Shown here: positions 1 through 9,193 of the stretch, in pieces
How the letters are laid out: each line of letters starts with the position of its first letter
How positions within the stretch are numbered: the first letter of the stretch is position 1
From: Paenibacillus sp. ACRRX
GTDB taxonomy: Bacteria; Bacillota; Bacilli; Paenibacillales; Paenibacillaceae
Length of the DNA: 64,000 bases
Assembly (NCBI RefSeq): GCF_022346885.1
Contig: NZ_JAKRNK010000002.1
Span: 1,083,075 to 1,147,074, forward strand
Direction: 5' to 3'
Translations under genes and position numbers: made by a program
The notes under the pieces: generated by a model
Seen by the model: only the letters and a program-made list of their open reading frames with translations
Told to the model about the DNA's origin: nothing
The model's database searches: none

Positions 1-996
1 CTCCTGACCACGCACCTGCATACGCAAGTATTCAAAGGCATCAGCCACTACGAACTCCACGCGTTCAGTAAAGCCGTTCAGTTCTACATTTCGCTTGGCA
101 CTTTGGATCGCATGATCCGAGATGTCAAGACAAGTCACCGACTTGGCTCCATACTTGCAGGCATGAAGTGTAAAGCTGCCTGTATGCGCGAAGCATTCCA
201 GCACTGTAGCGCCATCCCACCAGGGGAACGTCACAGGCTTGCCTTTAGCATTAACAGGCAGTGTCTGAATACCTTGTTCTGTATCGACTTCCTGCATACG
301 TATGCCGCTGCGCTCGCCCCATCCCGTCATTAATGGTTCAATACTTGCTCGATTCTCACGCTGATCGAAGAAATAACCAGTCTTCTGACCTTCTACGATA
401 TCCACCTCGATCGTTAGTCCATTCTCCTGTACCTGAACATGGCGCGGGCAATCTCCGAATAGCAGCCCTGTTCGCTGTTCAAGCCCTTCACGTTCGCGAA
501 TGGGCACATCGCTGCGTTCATATATTCCTTTTGGTTCGAGTACCTGTACCAGCGCTTCAATGATAGCTTCTCGTCTAACGTCCATGCCAAGCGTAACGAT
601 CTGGACGACCAGTATGTCATCAAAGCGATCTACTACTAGACCTGGTAGAAAGTCGGCCTCACCATACACGAAACGGTACGCTGTTGCTCCTGACAAAAAT
701 CGCTTACGATGCTTAAGCGCTTCACTGAAACGTTCTGCGAAATAAGCTGTGTCCATTTGTACAGCAGGTTCGTAAGACACGATGCGGACCGTAATTTGTG
801 AGGCCGCATTATAGTAGCCCGTCGCCAAATATTTCCCTTTATCGGTGATGACATCTACTAGTTCTCCTGGCTCTGGCTGCCCGACGATTCGTTCAATTTC
901 GGATTGATATACCCATGGGTGAGAACGCTCCGTGCGCTTCTTACGTGAACGTGTCAGTACTACCTGTGGTCGTTGGTGGCTTACTGCTGCTTCGAT
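1..996 (-). CDS. Class I SAM-dependent rRNA methyltransferase, RlmI family (3' end outside window)
   Basis: Family members methylate C5 of a 23S rRNA cytosine using SAM. The reading frame is open from the N-terminal PUA-like segment (LTRSRKKR, then HPWVYQSEIE and GYYNAASQITVR) to the SAM-binding core at the left edge (LECFAHTGSFTLHA, then CLDISDHAIQSAKRN), and runs off position 1. The in-frame stop upstream is at 1053-1051, and between it and the PUA domain there is no ATG, GTG or TTG. A strong ribosome site (GGAGGAG, 1010-1004) sits 7-9 bases before an in-frame ATC at 996; an ATT lies at 1002. I place the start at ATC 996 as an inference. The first in-frame TTG would delete about 40 residues of the PUA domain. 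Family assignment is firm, the start is not. Confidence 0.85.
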   Translation of the reverse strand, partial: MEAAVSHQRPQVVLTRSRKKRTERSHPWVYQSEIERIVGQPEPGELVDVITDKGKYLATGYYNAASQITVRIVSYEPAVQMDTAYFAERFSEALKHRKRFLSGATAYRFVYGEADFLPGLVVDRFDDILVVQIVTLGMDVRREAIIEALVQVLEPKGIYERSDVPIREREGLEQRTGLLFGDCPRHVQVQENGLTIEVDIVEGQKTGYFFDQRENRASIEPLMTGWGERSGIRMQEVDTEQGIQTLPVNAKGKPVTFPWWDGATVLECFAHTGSFTLHACKYGAKSVTCLDISDHAIQSAKRNVELNGFTERVEFVVADAFEYLRMQVRGQE

Positions 997-1154
997 GTGA
1001 ATTCTCCTCCGTATTGTGTGCTCATTACGCTGCCAGACTCCATCAGTTTGTCATGGTTGTCTGCGGACGAGCATACATATTGATTAATGTAAGGCAGGAA
1101 CTTCTTATATTTAAAAATGGTTGTGCCATTGAGCATTTCAAAAGGAGTTTGCTT

Positions 1155-2117
1155 ATGTTCAACGAAATGATACTGCCGTTAATCGCAGGCTTGGCGTTAT
1201 TTCTATTTGGCATGAAAACGATGGAATTCGCCCTCCATTTATGGGCAGGTCCATACATGCAGCGCATGCTGCACTCTTCAACCAAGACACCTCTTCACGG
1301 GATGATGTTCAGCTCACTGATGACTGCTGTTATGCAGAGCAGCACAGCGATTACGGTTATCTCGATCGGGCTTGTGAATGCGCGGCTGATGGCATTTTCC
1401 CGCACGTTAGGCATTATACTCGGTACGAATATAGGCACATGTCTAACAACTGAGCTGATTGGGCTGAATATTAATCAATATGCCATGCCGCTGCTTCTCT
1501 TATCCCTGACAACGTGGATGTGGAGTGTGATTGCGGATGATATTGCTCCCAATCTCATTCCTCGCATTCAACATTGGTGGCGGCCGCTGCAATTTGCATC
1601 AATCGCAACTGCAGGCTTCGCCTTTATACTGCTTGGCATCGAATGGATGAAATCGATTAGTGAGCCGCTTCAACAGCGCGGTGTGTTTAGCTGGTTTCTT
1701 GAGCGCTCGCAAGACAGCTTGCTCTGGGCGCTTGTAGCCGGCATGGTCATTACCGCGCTCGTGCATAGCAGCGCAGCCATCATAGCCATGGCCATGGGAT
1801 TATCCGCCACCGGAGCATTGCCAGTCGAGGTAGGCATTGCTATCGTGATCGGTTCGAATGTTGGCACATGCTTTACTGCGCTTATCGCCTCCATAGGGGG
1901 AAGTCGAAGTGGTCAGTACGTAGCCTGGAGCCACGTTGCGTTAAATGTAGGTGGGGCACTGCTGTTCTTCCCGCTGCTGCATCAGCTGCATGCCGTATCC
2001 GCTATGTTAGCACCGGAAGCAGCGTCACAGATTGCACGCGCCCAGACCATATTTAACATCGGCAGCTCACTCCTCGCGCTCCCCTTCTGTTATTTACCGG
2101 TATGGAAGCGTATATAA
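1155..2117 (+). CDS. Na/Pi cotransporter family protein
   Basis: A 320-residue polytopic membrane protein of the PNaS (NptA-like) family, which moves phosphate with sodium. Two inverted repeats are visible, each with the family signature: MQSSTAITV followed by GTNIGTC in the first half, and VHSSAAIIAMA followed by GSNVGTC in the second. There is no C-terminal PhoU-like domain, so it is the short form. The frame is open back to 915, but the start is set at ATG 1155 because AAAGGAG lies 7 bases before it and the membrane protein begins there. It is a lone plus-strand gene between two minus-strand genes. The substrate is inferred from the family only. Confidence 0.85.
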   Translation: MFNEMILPLIAGLALFLFGMKTMEFALHLWAGPYMQRMLHSSTKTPLHGMMFSSLMTAVMQSSTAITVISIGLVNARLMAFSRTLGIILGTNIGTCLTTELIGLNINQYAMPLLLLSLTTWMWSVIADDIAPNLIPRIQHWWRPLQFASIATAGFAFILLGIEWMKSISEPLQQRGVFSWFLERSQDSLLWALVAGMVITALVHSSAAIIAMAMGLSATGALPVEVGIAIVIGSNVGTCFTALIASIGGSRSGQYVAWSHVALNVGGALLFFPLLHQLHAVSAMLAPEAASQIARAQTIFNIGSSLLALPFCYLPVWKRI

Positions 2118-2183
2118 CCCAAACTACATTCATCACTCATTGCGGCACGATATCTTAAACATCAACAAACTTGTGGCTAAACG

Positions 2184-2609
2184 TTAGGTGCGAATACCCA
2201 AGAGGGAAAACGCTCCATGTACAATATCATCGTTATTGTCATAACCCGACTCTTGTTGAAGCTGCCAAGCCTCATCCGGATTGTACCAATTCACACCGCG
2301 AATTTCTTCTACTTGCGCCTGAAGTTCGCCTTCTTCGGCTTCAACGAGGTAATAATGGACTTCTTTGTCCACAGTTCCATGCTCCGCATGCTCGTACTGA
2401 TAATGAATCACGTTGATTGGCGCTACAATTCGACCGCGGATTCCGGTTTCCTCTACAATTTCACGAAGCGCGGTTTGTTCAATTGTTTCGCCGGGCTCCA
2501 TCTTACCTTTGGCAAGCGACACTTTACCATATCGGTCTTGGATAAGTTGTATCTCCAACTGCTCGCTACGTGTGCGGTAAACTACACCCCCAGCAGATAT
2601 CTCTTTCAT
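2184..2609 (-). CDS. Nudix hydrolase
   Basis: A 141-residue single-domain hydrolase that cleaves a nucleoside diphosphate linked to another group. The Nudix box is complete: GKMEPGE, then seven residues, then REIVEETG, which gives the metal-binding glutamates. The N-terminus (MKEISAGGVVYR) is typical of MutT/Ap4A-type members. The substrate cannot be read from the sequence. It stands alone on the minus strand downstream of mtaB, separated by about 190 bases containing a terminator-like hairpin. Confidence 0.85.
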   Translation of the reverse strand: MKEISAGGVVYRTRSEQLEIQLIQDRYGKVSLAKGKMEPGETIEQTALREIVEETGIRGRIVAPINVIHYQYEHAEHGTVDKEVHYYLVEAEEGELQAQVEEIRGVNWYNPDEAWQLQQESGYDNNDDIVHGAFSLLGIRT

Positions 2610-2738
2610 ACACTGATGCCTCCCGTCATTGATAAGATATAGTTGAACTCTATTTTGTGCAGATTGGCACTAAACGCAAGCTGTTTATTGGTGTAGAGGG
2701 TATGTACACATCCTTACTCACATACTAGCCCATAAGAA

Positions 2739-2781
2739 GGAGGATTTCATCCTCTCCCAGAATAGGGAACTGAAATCCTCC
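2739..2781 (-). terminator. Terminator-like hairpin after mtaB
   Basis: Perfect 11-bp stem GGAGGATTTCA (2739-2749) with TGAAATCCTCC (2771-2781) and a 21-base loop, 20 bases past the mtaB stop. On the minus strand it is followed by TTCTTAT, a weak T tract. Confidence 0.6.
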
Positions 2782-2801
2782 GTGACTTGCCTATTCATCT
2801 C

Positions 2802-4154
2802 TTACATGCTAGCTGCCTGATCCATGTGCGCATCTAATACACGTACGAGTACCCCGTGACATTCATTAACGCCTGGTTCCGTAATCTTGACACGGCACAG
2901 CTTGCCAATCAAAGATTCATCTCCGTCAAACAGCACTTGCAAGTAATTATCTGAATAACCCATTACCTTGCCTTGTCCAGATGCCCCTTTGGAATCCCGC
3001 TCTGGAATTACATCGACCACTTGGCCTACAAATTGCTCCGCGTACTCGAGCTGCATCTTTTCCGACAAGTCAATCAGTTCATGCACGCGTGCATGCTTGA
3101 TTTCTTCGTCTACTTGATCTTCCATTCTTGCGGCAGGCGTACCCGTACGCTTTGAATACGGAAATACATGCATTTCTGAGAATCCAACTTGCTTCATAAA
3201 TTCGTACCCTTCACGGAACTGTTCGTCCGTCTCCCCAGGGAAGCCAACGATCACGTCAGTAGTGATCGCTACGTCAGGCATAGCTTTTCGAATTCGGGCA
3301 ATCTTGTCCGCAAATTCTTCAGTCGTATACTTACGGCGCATACGTTTTAATACTTCTGTATTTCCAGCTTGCAGCGGTATATGAAGATGACGACACATCT
3401 TGGTAGACTTGTCTAACACTTCAATCATACCGTCATCAATCTGACTCGCTTCAATGGAACTGATACGAATCCGCTCAAGCCCCTCTACCTTGTCCAGATC
3501 CTTTAACAGATCGGTTAACGTGTAGTTCTCCATATCATCGCCGTAGCCGCCTGTATGAATACCTGTAAGCACAATTTCCTTGTAACCTGAAGCTACTAGT
3601 TGATGTGCTTGCTTAAGTACACTTTCAGCCTCCCGGCTGCGGGACAATCCACGTGACCATGGGATAATGCAGAACGTACAGAAGTTATTGCATCCTTCTT
3701 GAATCTTCAAAAATGCACGCGTACGCTCAGCAAAGTCAGGCACATCTAATTCCTCAAATGCCCGTGTCTTCATGATATTACGTACGGCATTAATTGGCTT
3801 GCGCTCTGCATGAAGCTGATTCACATAATCCATTAGTTTCTCGCGGTCTTGCGTACCAATGACCAAATCTACTCCCGGGATATCCATAATCTCTGCAGGC
3901 GATGTCTGCGCATAGCAGCCTGTCACCGCAATAATCGCATCCGGGTTGCGGCGAACCGCACGTCGAATGATCTGGCGGCTCTTCTTGTCGCCAGTATTCG
4001 TAACCGTACAAGTGTTAATTAGATACACGTCAGCAGTCTGTTCGAAATCAACCTGCTCATACCCTTCTGACTTAAACAATTGCCAGATGGCTTCGGTATC
4101 ATAGAAGTTAACTTTGCAGCCTAATGTGTAAAATGCTACCGATGGCATGTTCAC
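2802..4154 (-). CDS. mtaB: tRNA (N6-threonylcarbamoyladenosine(37)-C2)-methylthiotransferase MtaB
   Basis: A radical-SAM methylthiotransferase that converts t6A37 to ms2t6A37 in tRNAs reading ANN codons. At 450 residues it has the size of B. subtilis MtaB (YqeV). The N-terminal UPF0004 domain carries conserved cysteines (YTLGCKVNFYDTEA, LINTCTVTN, VTGCYAQ). The radical-SAM cluster motif EGCNNFCTFCIIP follows near residue 155, and a C-terminal TRAM-like region ends the protein. Its start overlaps the rsmE stop by 4 bases, so the two are translationally coupled, as in the yqeU-yqeV order of Bacillus. Confidence 0.95.
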   Translation of the reverse strand: MNMPSVAFYTLGCKVNFYDTEAIWQLFKSEGYEQVDFEQTADVYLINTCTVTNTGDKKSRQIIRRAVRRNPDAIIAVTGCYAQTSPAEIMDIPGVDLVIGTQDREKLMDYVNQLHAERKPINAVRNIMKTRAFEELDVPDFAERTRAFLKIQEGCNNFCTFCIIPWSRGLSRSREAESVLKQAHQLVASGYKEIVLTGIHTGGYGDDMENYTLTDLLKDLDKVEGLERIRISSIEASQIDDGMIEVLDKSTKMCRHLHIPLQAGNTEVLKRMRRKYTTEEFADKIARIRKAMPDVAITTDVIVGFPGETDEQFREGYEFMKQVGFSEMHVFPYSKRTGTPAARMEDQVDEEIKHARVHELIDLSEKMQLEYAEQFVGQVVDVIPERDSKGASGQGKVMGYSDNYLQVLFDGDESLIGKLCRVKITEPGVNECHGVLVRVLDAHMDQAASM

Positions 4155-4930
4155 ACTCCCCCCATCTCACCAGTCTCGTACAGCAGGCATGCGAGTGCCA
4201 GCATACCTGCTGTCTCCGCACGTAATATGCGGCGTCCCAACCCAACACAACGAGCACCTGCGCTGGTGATCTCCTCCACCTCGCGCGGTGCGAATCCGCC
4301 TTCCGGACCTACAACAATCATCACTTTGGCATTCCCTTTATGTTCACGGCGTTCCATTACAAATGGATGGATAATATCCCGCAACTGGGTGCCACGCTCG
4401 TCCTCATAACAGAACAACACAAGCTCATAGCTGGCCACGTGTTGAAGCAGCTGCTTCCAACTCATGCTGGAAGATATCGAGGGTACACGATTACGGTGAG
4501 ACTGTTCTGCTGCCTCTTTAGCAATCTTACTCCAACGCTCGATACGCTTCGCTTCCTTCTTGGCATCGTACTGCACCACAGTGCGTTCCGATACAAAAGG
4601 AACAAATGACGCAGCCCCAATCTCTGTGCACTTCTGAATAATGAGCTCCATCTTGTCGCCTTTCGGCAGACTCTGCGCAATGACGACATCGTAATGCGGC
4701 TCACGATCAAGTTCCCTCATTTCGACGATACGTGCTTTCACCGCACCCGCCTCAACAGAAGTATACTCTACAAGCGCTTCGCGAGCTTCCCCATCGCTTA
4801 CGATAAATAAATCGCCTTCCTTTGTGCGCATCACATGAGTCAAATGATGGGCATCCTGCCCGCTAATTTCAATATAATGCTCTCCGAATTGCTCGGGAGC
4901 GACAAAATATTTTTGCATCGTGGTCAACAT
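4151..4930 (-). CDS. rsmE: 16S rRNA (uracil(1498)-N(3))-methyltransferase
   Basis: RsmE methylates N3 of U1498 in 16S rRNA. The 259-residue protein has the N-terminal PUA-like domain (QKYFVAPEQF, then DAHHLTHVMR) and the C-terminal SPOUT knot with MIVVGPEGGFAPREVEEI and LGRRILRAETA, which form the SAM-binding knot. Start ATG 4930 follows GATGAGGG; an alternative is the ATG four codons later (MQKYF). It sits between the site-2 protease gene and mtaB. Confidence 0.95.
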   Translation of the reverse strand: MLTTMQKYFVAPEQFGEHYIEISGQDAHHLTHVMRTKEGDLFIVSDGEAREALVEYTSVEAGAVKARIVEMRELDREPHYDVVIAQSLPKGDKMELIIQKCTEIGAASFVPFVSERTVVQYDAKKEAKRIERWSKIAKEAAEQSHRNRVPSISSSMSWKQLLQHVASYELVLFCYEDERGTQLRDIIHPFVMERREHKGNAKVMIVVGPEGGFAPREVEEITSAGARCVGLGRRILRAETAGMLALACLLYETGEMGGV

Positions 4931-5024
4931 CCCTCATCATACACGTTTTGAAGCCGGATCGCCACCGTTTACAACATTTTGTAACAAGGGCGAATCCGGC
5001 ACATTATACTAACTGAAATAAAGA

Positions 5025-5708
5025 CTAAACACCAACCAGGAAGTAAGCCGCCCGTGAGAACAGCATATAAATCGGCTGAATCAGATCAAATAAAGGATCA
5101 AGTGTCACACGACGTAATGGCGGAAGAAAGACGATCAGCAAAAAGATAAAGACCGACCACTGCTCAAACTTCATTAACTTAAGTCGCATGCTGCGCGGTG
5201 CAAGGTCCTCTAGTATACGATACCCATCAAGCGGCGGCAGCGGAATCAAATTAAACAAGAATAACAGAATATTGTACATGATCAAGTAATGGAAAAATAT
5301 TTTCAGCGCCAACTGAACACGATCTACAGCATTAAAATCAACCCAGCCAAACTTTGCGCACAAATGAAGCACCAGCATGCTGATAAAAGCAAGCAGCAAG
5401 TTACTGATCGGTCCTGCAGCAGACACAATAATTCCCATCAGACGCGGATTTTTAAAATTGTCGCGATTGACTGGCACAGGTTTAGCCCACCCAAACCCTG
5501 CGATAACAAACAATAACGTACCTAACACATCCAAATGTCTGGCTGGGTTCAATGATACGCGGCCAAGCATTTTGGCTGTCGGATCTCCGAATTTCCATGC
5601 AAAGAATGCATGAGAAAACTCATGAACTGTGAATGCAATCATGAGGACCAACAGCAGAAAAGGCAGTGTGTCTAATGGTACTGCAAAAAAGTTGTTCCAA
5701 TCTCCCAT
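5025..5708 (-). CDS. Site-2 protease family (M50) membrane metalloprotease
   Basis: A 227-residue membrane-embedded zinc protease. The zinc motif HEFSHAFFAWKFGDP lies near residue 30, and the second motif NLIPLPPLDGYRI (NxxPxPPLDG) supplies the third ligand. Five or six hydrophobic segments are visible. It is the small form without PDZ or CBS domains, common in Bacillota. It follows prmA by 17 bases on the same strand. The substrate is unknown. Confidence 0.88.
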   Translation of the reverse strand: MGDWNNFFAVPLDTLPFLLLVLMIAFTVHEFSHAFFAWKFGDPTAKMLGRVSLNPARHLDVLGTLLFVIAGFGWAKPVPVNRDNFKNPRLMGIIVSAAGPISNLLLAFISMLVLHLCAKFGWVDFNAVDRVQLALKIFFHYLIMYNILLFLFNLIPLPPLDGYRILEDLAPRSMRLKLMKFEQWSVFIFLLIVFLPPLRRVTLDPLFDLIQPIYMLFSRAAYFLVGV

Positions 5709-5725
5709 GAACTCTCCGCCTTCCC

Positions 5726-6703
5726 TTATGCTTTACGTGCAACAAATGCGACCCAATCATCGTCGCGATTTGTCGCTTCTATGCTAAATCCACTTTTCAC
5801 TAACGCATCTGCAACCAACTGTTCTTTGTTCTTATAAATGCCAGAAGCAATGTACAGGCCGCCAGAAGCTAATGCTTCATAGACATCATCCACAAACAAC
5901 AAAATAATTTCTGCCAAAATATTAGCGACGATGATCTGGACAGGCAGCTGCACACCAAGGCGAGCGGAATCCTCTGCTTCGCTAGTCTTGATCACTTGCA
6001 GCAAGTCGCCTTCTCGAACCGTAACCTGCTCACTTAAGCCATTCAGCGTGACATTTGCACCCGCAATGCCAACAGCAACCGGATCCAAGTCGATAGCAAG
6101 CACATGACGAGCTCCGAGCTTTAAGGCGCCAATCGCGAGTATGCCTGAGCCAGTGCCAACATCAATAATATCCTCACCACCCTGAATAACATGCTCAAGC
6201 GTACGCAAGCACAATGAAGTCGTTGGATGCGTTCCTGTGCCAAAAGCCATGCCCGGGTCTATCTCAATAATACGCTCATCTGCATGAACCGGCTCATAAG
6301 TTTCCCATGTGGGCTTAATCGTTAAACGTTCGGATACACGCTGCGGCTTGAAATATTGCTTCCATGCATCAGCCCAATCATCCTCATGTACTCGCCGCCA
6401 GCTAAGCGTAGCAATTCCAGGATCAATGTCATAGGTTCGAAGCTCTTCGATCCGATTGTGAACCTCATTGTGTATATCCTCTAAATCGGAGCCTTCTGCA
6501 AAATAACCTTTCATAACCGCTTGACCTTCAGGTATATCGTTTAACGGCTTGTCGTACAACTCGCCATAAGAAGTATCCCGTACTTTATTTAGCGTACCGG
6601 ACTCCTCGATACTAACCCCACCTGCTCCTGCCTCATGCAAAAAGTTGGAGATCATTTCTGTCGCTTCTTCTGTTGTATGTATCGTCAATTCATGCCAATG
6701 CAC
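5726..6703 (-). CDS. prmA: 50S ribosomal protein L11 methyltransferase
   Basis: PrmA trimethylates lysines of ribosomal protein L11. The 325-residue protein has the N-terminal substrate-recognition domain (MHWHELTIHTTEEA) and a Rossmann methyltransferase domain with IDVGTGSGILAIGALKLGA and ATNRDDDWVAFVARK at the end. In B. subtilis prmA directly follows dnaJ; here about 7 kb of other genes lies between them, although the prmA-rsmE-mtaB order is kept. Confidence 0.95.
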   Translation of the reverse strand: MHWHELTIHTTEEATEMISNFLHEAGAGGVSIEESGTLNKVRDTSYGELYDKPLNDIPEGQAVMKGYFAEGSDLEDIHNEVHNRIEELRTYDIDPGIATLSWRRVHEDDWADAWKQYFKPQRVSERLTIKPTWETYEPVHADERIIEIDPGMAFGTGTHPTTSLCLRTLEHVIQGGEDIIDVGTGSGILAIGALKLGARHVLAIDLDPVAVGIAGANVTLNGLSEQVTVREGDLLQVIKTSEAEDSARLGVQLPVQIIVANILAEIILLFVDDVYEALASGGLYIASGIYKNKEQLVADALVKSGFSIEATNRDDDWVAFVARKA

Positions 6704-6787
6704 GGGTGGATATCCCCCTTTAAACAGCTCATTCTAGATTGGAATCTTTCCAATCTGCTTATCCACATCCTTATTATTCTACACAAA

Positions 6788-6852
6788 AAGCAAACTCCTT
6801 ACAACGACAGCAGCTTTTGCATATGCATGCTGACGTGTAAGGAGTTTGCTTG
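6788..6852 (-). terminator. Terminator after the SASP-like pair
   Basis: Stem of about 15 bp: AAGCAAACTCCTTAC (6788-6802) pairs with GTAAGGAGTTTGCTT near 6838-6852, and a small inner stem (CAGCA/TGCTG) lies in the loop. On the minus strand it is followed by TTTGTG. It ends transcription from 7413 and separates it from prmA. Confidence 0.75.
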
Positions 6853-6874
6853 GACTTTATTATAGGAATCGTGT

Positions 6875-7087
6875 TCAGCTAGGGAAGCCGCTGTGGTCTT
6901 GAATAATGACCTGCACCCGCTCCCACATCTGTTGCGGCACTTCTGCTTGCAGCAAGTAAGCTCCAACCTCTGGCGAAGCCTGAACTTCTTCTGTCATCCG
7001 AACGGATGGCAGCCGTAGTGACTGCAGCTTAATCTCGCACATACGGGCTTCATCCGCATGGTTGAAGTGCGCTTCTACATAACTCAT
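6875..7087 (-). CDS. Small hypothetical protein coupled to the SASP-like gene
   Basis: A 70-residue soluble protein (MSYVEAHFNHADEARMCEIK, then LQSLRLPSVRMTEEVQASPE, ending HSGFPS). I do not recognise the family. The pattern of alternating beta strands and one helix rich in E and R is like small ferredoxin-like folds, but that is a guess. Its ATG overlaps the stop of the upstream SASP-like gene (ATGA), so the two are translated together, and a strong terminator follows. Co-expression in the forespore is inferred from the partner only. Confidence 0.6.
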   Translation of the reverse strand: MSYVEAHFNHADEARMCEIKLQSLRLPSVRMTEEVQASPEVGAYLLQAEVPQQMWERVQVIIQDHSGFPS

Positions 7088-7413
7088 TGTTGGTCAGCGC
7101 GTGTATTTGCTTGTTTAGCACGTTTTGCAGCAGCAAGATCTGCTGCATCTGCTTGATCAGCAGCAAACTCTACATCTGTTGCACGGCCAGCGGCTGTACC
7201 TGCAACTCCTGCAACCCCTGTGACACCCGCAGCACCTGCAACTCCGGCAGCACCTACTCCGTTAGCCAGTTCAGCGCCGAATTCTGTGTCATTAGCTTGA
7301 TCTGCAGCAAATTCAACATCATTTGCTTGGGATGCACCAACCTTCTTATTTACAGCTCCAGCACCAAGTAATCCTGAGCCTGCTACAGATGAGTTTTCAT
7401 TTTTGAATGTCAT
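7084..7413 (-). CDS. Gamma-type small acid-soluble spore protein-like (divergent)
   Basis: A 109-residue low-complexity protein rich in Ala, Gly, Asn and Asp. Two imperfect repeats of the type DVEFAADQAN are seen, plus DTEFGAELANG. Gamma SASPs, the amino-acid stores of spores, contain repeated xEFAxE segments that GPR protease cuts, and this spacing is similar. A central G/V/A tract (GVAGAAGVTGVAGVAG) is unlike the Gln/Asn-rich linker of the classical SspE. Start at ATG 7413 is preferred because AAGGAGGG lies 9 bases upstream. The gpr gene for the matching protease is in this window. Assignment is tentative. Confidence 0.5.
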   Translation of the reverse strand: MTFKNENSSVAGSGLLGAGAVNKKVGASQANDVEFAADQANDTEFGAELANGVGAAGVAGAAGVTGVAGVAGTAAGRATDVEFAADQADAADLAAAKRAKQANTRADQQ

Positions 7414-7652
7414 TTCGGACACCCTCCTTGTTGTAAGTGTAATGGGTTAAACTCATTTCAATTCCGAGTACAGTATTTCCGAGCTTGCTGCTCCATTATG
7501 CATTTATTCTTCTTTAAATTATTTCCTTTAATATCCAGTTATAAGGCTATACTTACATTTACTTTGTTAAAATTGAAAAGAGGGTGATTTATCTGTTTGG
7601 TGACGGGAAATAATAGTTCCAGTTCTACATTACATATTCAAGGAGTGGACCG

Positions 7653-9179
7653 ATGGTATTTTTAATATCTATCCTTATTATTTTAGCTTTTGTTCTATGG
7701 GGATTGTTCGCTCCTCAGCACCTGTCGGAGACGACAGATATGGCACTCTCATTTGCTACGAACCGTTTTGGCTGGTTCTATCTGATCGCCGCTCTAATTA
7801 TACTTGTGTACTCACTCTATCTTGCGTTCAGCAAATTCGGACACATTCGTCTTGGCGACGATGATGATGAGCCGGAGTATTCCAATATGTCATGGTTTGC
7901 GATGCTGTTCAGCGCAGGGATGGGCATTGGACTTGTATTTTGGGGAGTTGCCGAGCCTATTAGCCACTTTATGACACCACCCTCTGGCGAGCCATTGACA
8001 GCGGATGCAGCACGAACCGCACTACGTTACTCTTTTTTTCATTGGGGGCTGCATCCATGGGGAATTTATACACTAGTTTCGTTAGGACTTGCCTACTTTA
8101 CTTTTCGTAAAGGATTCAAAGGGCTTATTAGTTGGACGTTCTATCCCTTGTTAGGGAAGCATGTAAACGGGCCAATTGGCAAAGCGATAGATATTCTGGC
8201 TATTATTGCTACGGCATTCGGGGTAGCAACCTCGCTGGGACTGGGCGCCATGCAAATCAATGGGGGCCTTCATCACGTCTTTGGCCTGCCCAGCAACATA
8301 ACGATTCAGCTAGTTATAATTGCGGTTGTTACCGTTTTGTTTCTAGCCTCATCCATTTCTGGATTAGACAAAGGGATTCGTCTGCTCTCGAATACTAATC
8401 TGCTCATGGCGATCGGACTGCTTATTATCACTTTTCTAATTGGTCCTACATGGTTTATTCTGGACACCTTTACCACAACGCTAGGCTCTTACCTGCAAAA
8501 TATTATTCAAATGAGCCTCCGATTGACGCCATTTTCCGAAAATTCATGGATCGCCAACTGGACACTATTCTATTGGGCATGGTGGATCGCATGGGCTCCT
8601 TTTGTCGGCTCCTTTATTGCCAGAGTGTCAAAGGGACGCACCATTAAAGAATTTGTGCTCGGAACGATGCTGCTGCCAAGTGGGTTTAGCTTTATCTGGT
8701 TTGCAACATTCGGCTCAACTGCTCTTCATTTGGAAATATTCCAAGGCAAGCCCATCGCTGCAGCTGTCAAGGCAGATCTAACCTCAGCCTTATTTGTAAC
8801 CTTGGAGAGCTTGCCAGGTGGTACGTTACTGGCCGTGCTGGCGACAGCCTTAATTGTGACCTTCTTTATTACTTCGGCTGATTCTGCTACCTTTGTCCTT
8901 GGCATGATGTCCTCTGACGGTAACCCTGACCCAACAGCCGGCATTAAGCTCACTTGGGGCATATTCACCTCATTAATTGCTTCTGTGCTGCTTATGAGCG
9001 GCGGTTTAAACGCACTACAGACCGCGTCTATTATGACGGCTTTACCGTTTACCGTTGTGCTGCTGTGTATGATTGTTTCTATATCAAGAGCTCTTCATGA
9101 CGAGGAGCGCGAGTACCGCAAAAAGGAGAAGCAGCGCCGCAAGAAATTGGATGAACTCCTTCTAGAAAATAACAGCTAG
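7653..9179 (+). CDS. BCCT family betaine/choline/carnitine transporter
   Basis: A 508-residue sodium-coupled transporter for trimethylammonium osmolytes, acting at the cell membrane. About 12 membrane segments are visible with the family hallmarks: FSAGMGIGLVFWGVAEP, GLHPWGIYTLVSLGLAYF, and the tryptophan-rich FYWAWWIAWAPFVGSFIARV. A charged cytoplasmic tail ends the protein (EEREYRKKEKQRRKK), which in BetP-type proteins senses osmotic stress. Start ATG 7653 follows AAGGAGTGG. It is monocistronic with its own terminator. Glycine betaine is the likely substrate, but this is not certain from sequence. Confidence 0.9.
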   Translation: MVFLISILIILAFVLWGLFAPQHLSETTDMALSFATNRFGWFYLIAALIILVYSLYLAFSKFGHIRLGDDDDEPEYSNMSWFAMLFSAGMGIGLVFWGVAEPISHFMTPPSGEPLTADAARTALRYSFFHWGLHPWGIYTLVSLGLAYFTFRKGFKGLISWTFYPLLGKHVNGPIGKAIDILAIIATAFGVATSLGLGAMQINGGLHHVFGLPSNITIQLVIIAVVTVLFLASSISGLDKGIRLLSNTNLLMAIGLLIITFLIGPTWFILDTFTTTLGSYLQNIIQMSLRLTPFSENSWIANWTLFYWAWWIAWAPFVGSFIARVSKGRTIKEFVLGTMLLPSGFSFIWFATFGSTALHLEIFQGKPIAAAVKADLTSALFVTLESLPGGTLLAVLATALIVTFFITSADSATFVLGMMSSDGNPDPTAGIKLTWGIFTSLIASVLLMSGGLNALQTASIMTALPFTVVLLCMIVSISRALHDEEREYRKKEKQRRKKLDELLLENNS

Positions 9180-9193
9180 CATATATTCATTTT

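Noticed and set aside
915..1154. N-terminal extension of the Na/Pi transporter from 915
   Set aside because: It overlaps the RlmI-type gene on the other strand, lacks membrane-protein character and has no ribosome site; ATG 1155 has one.
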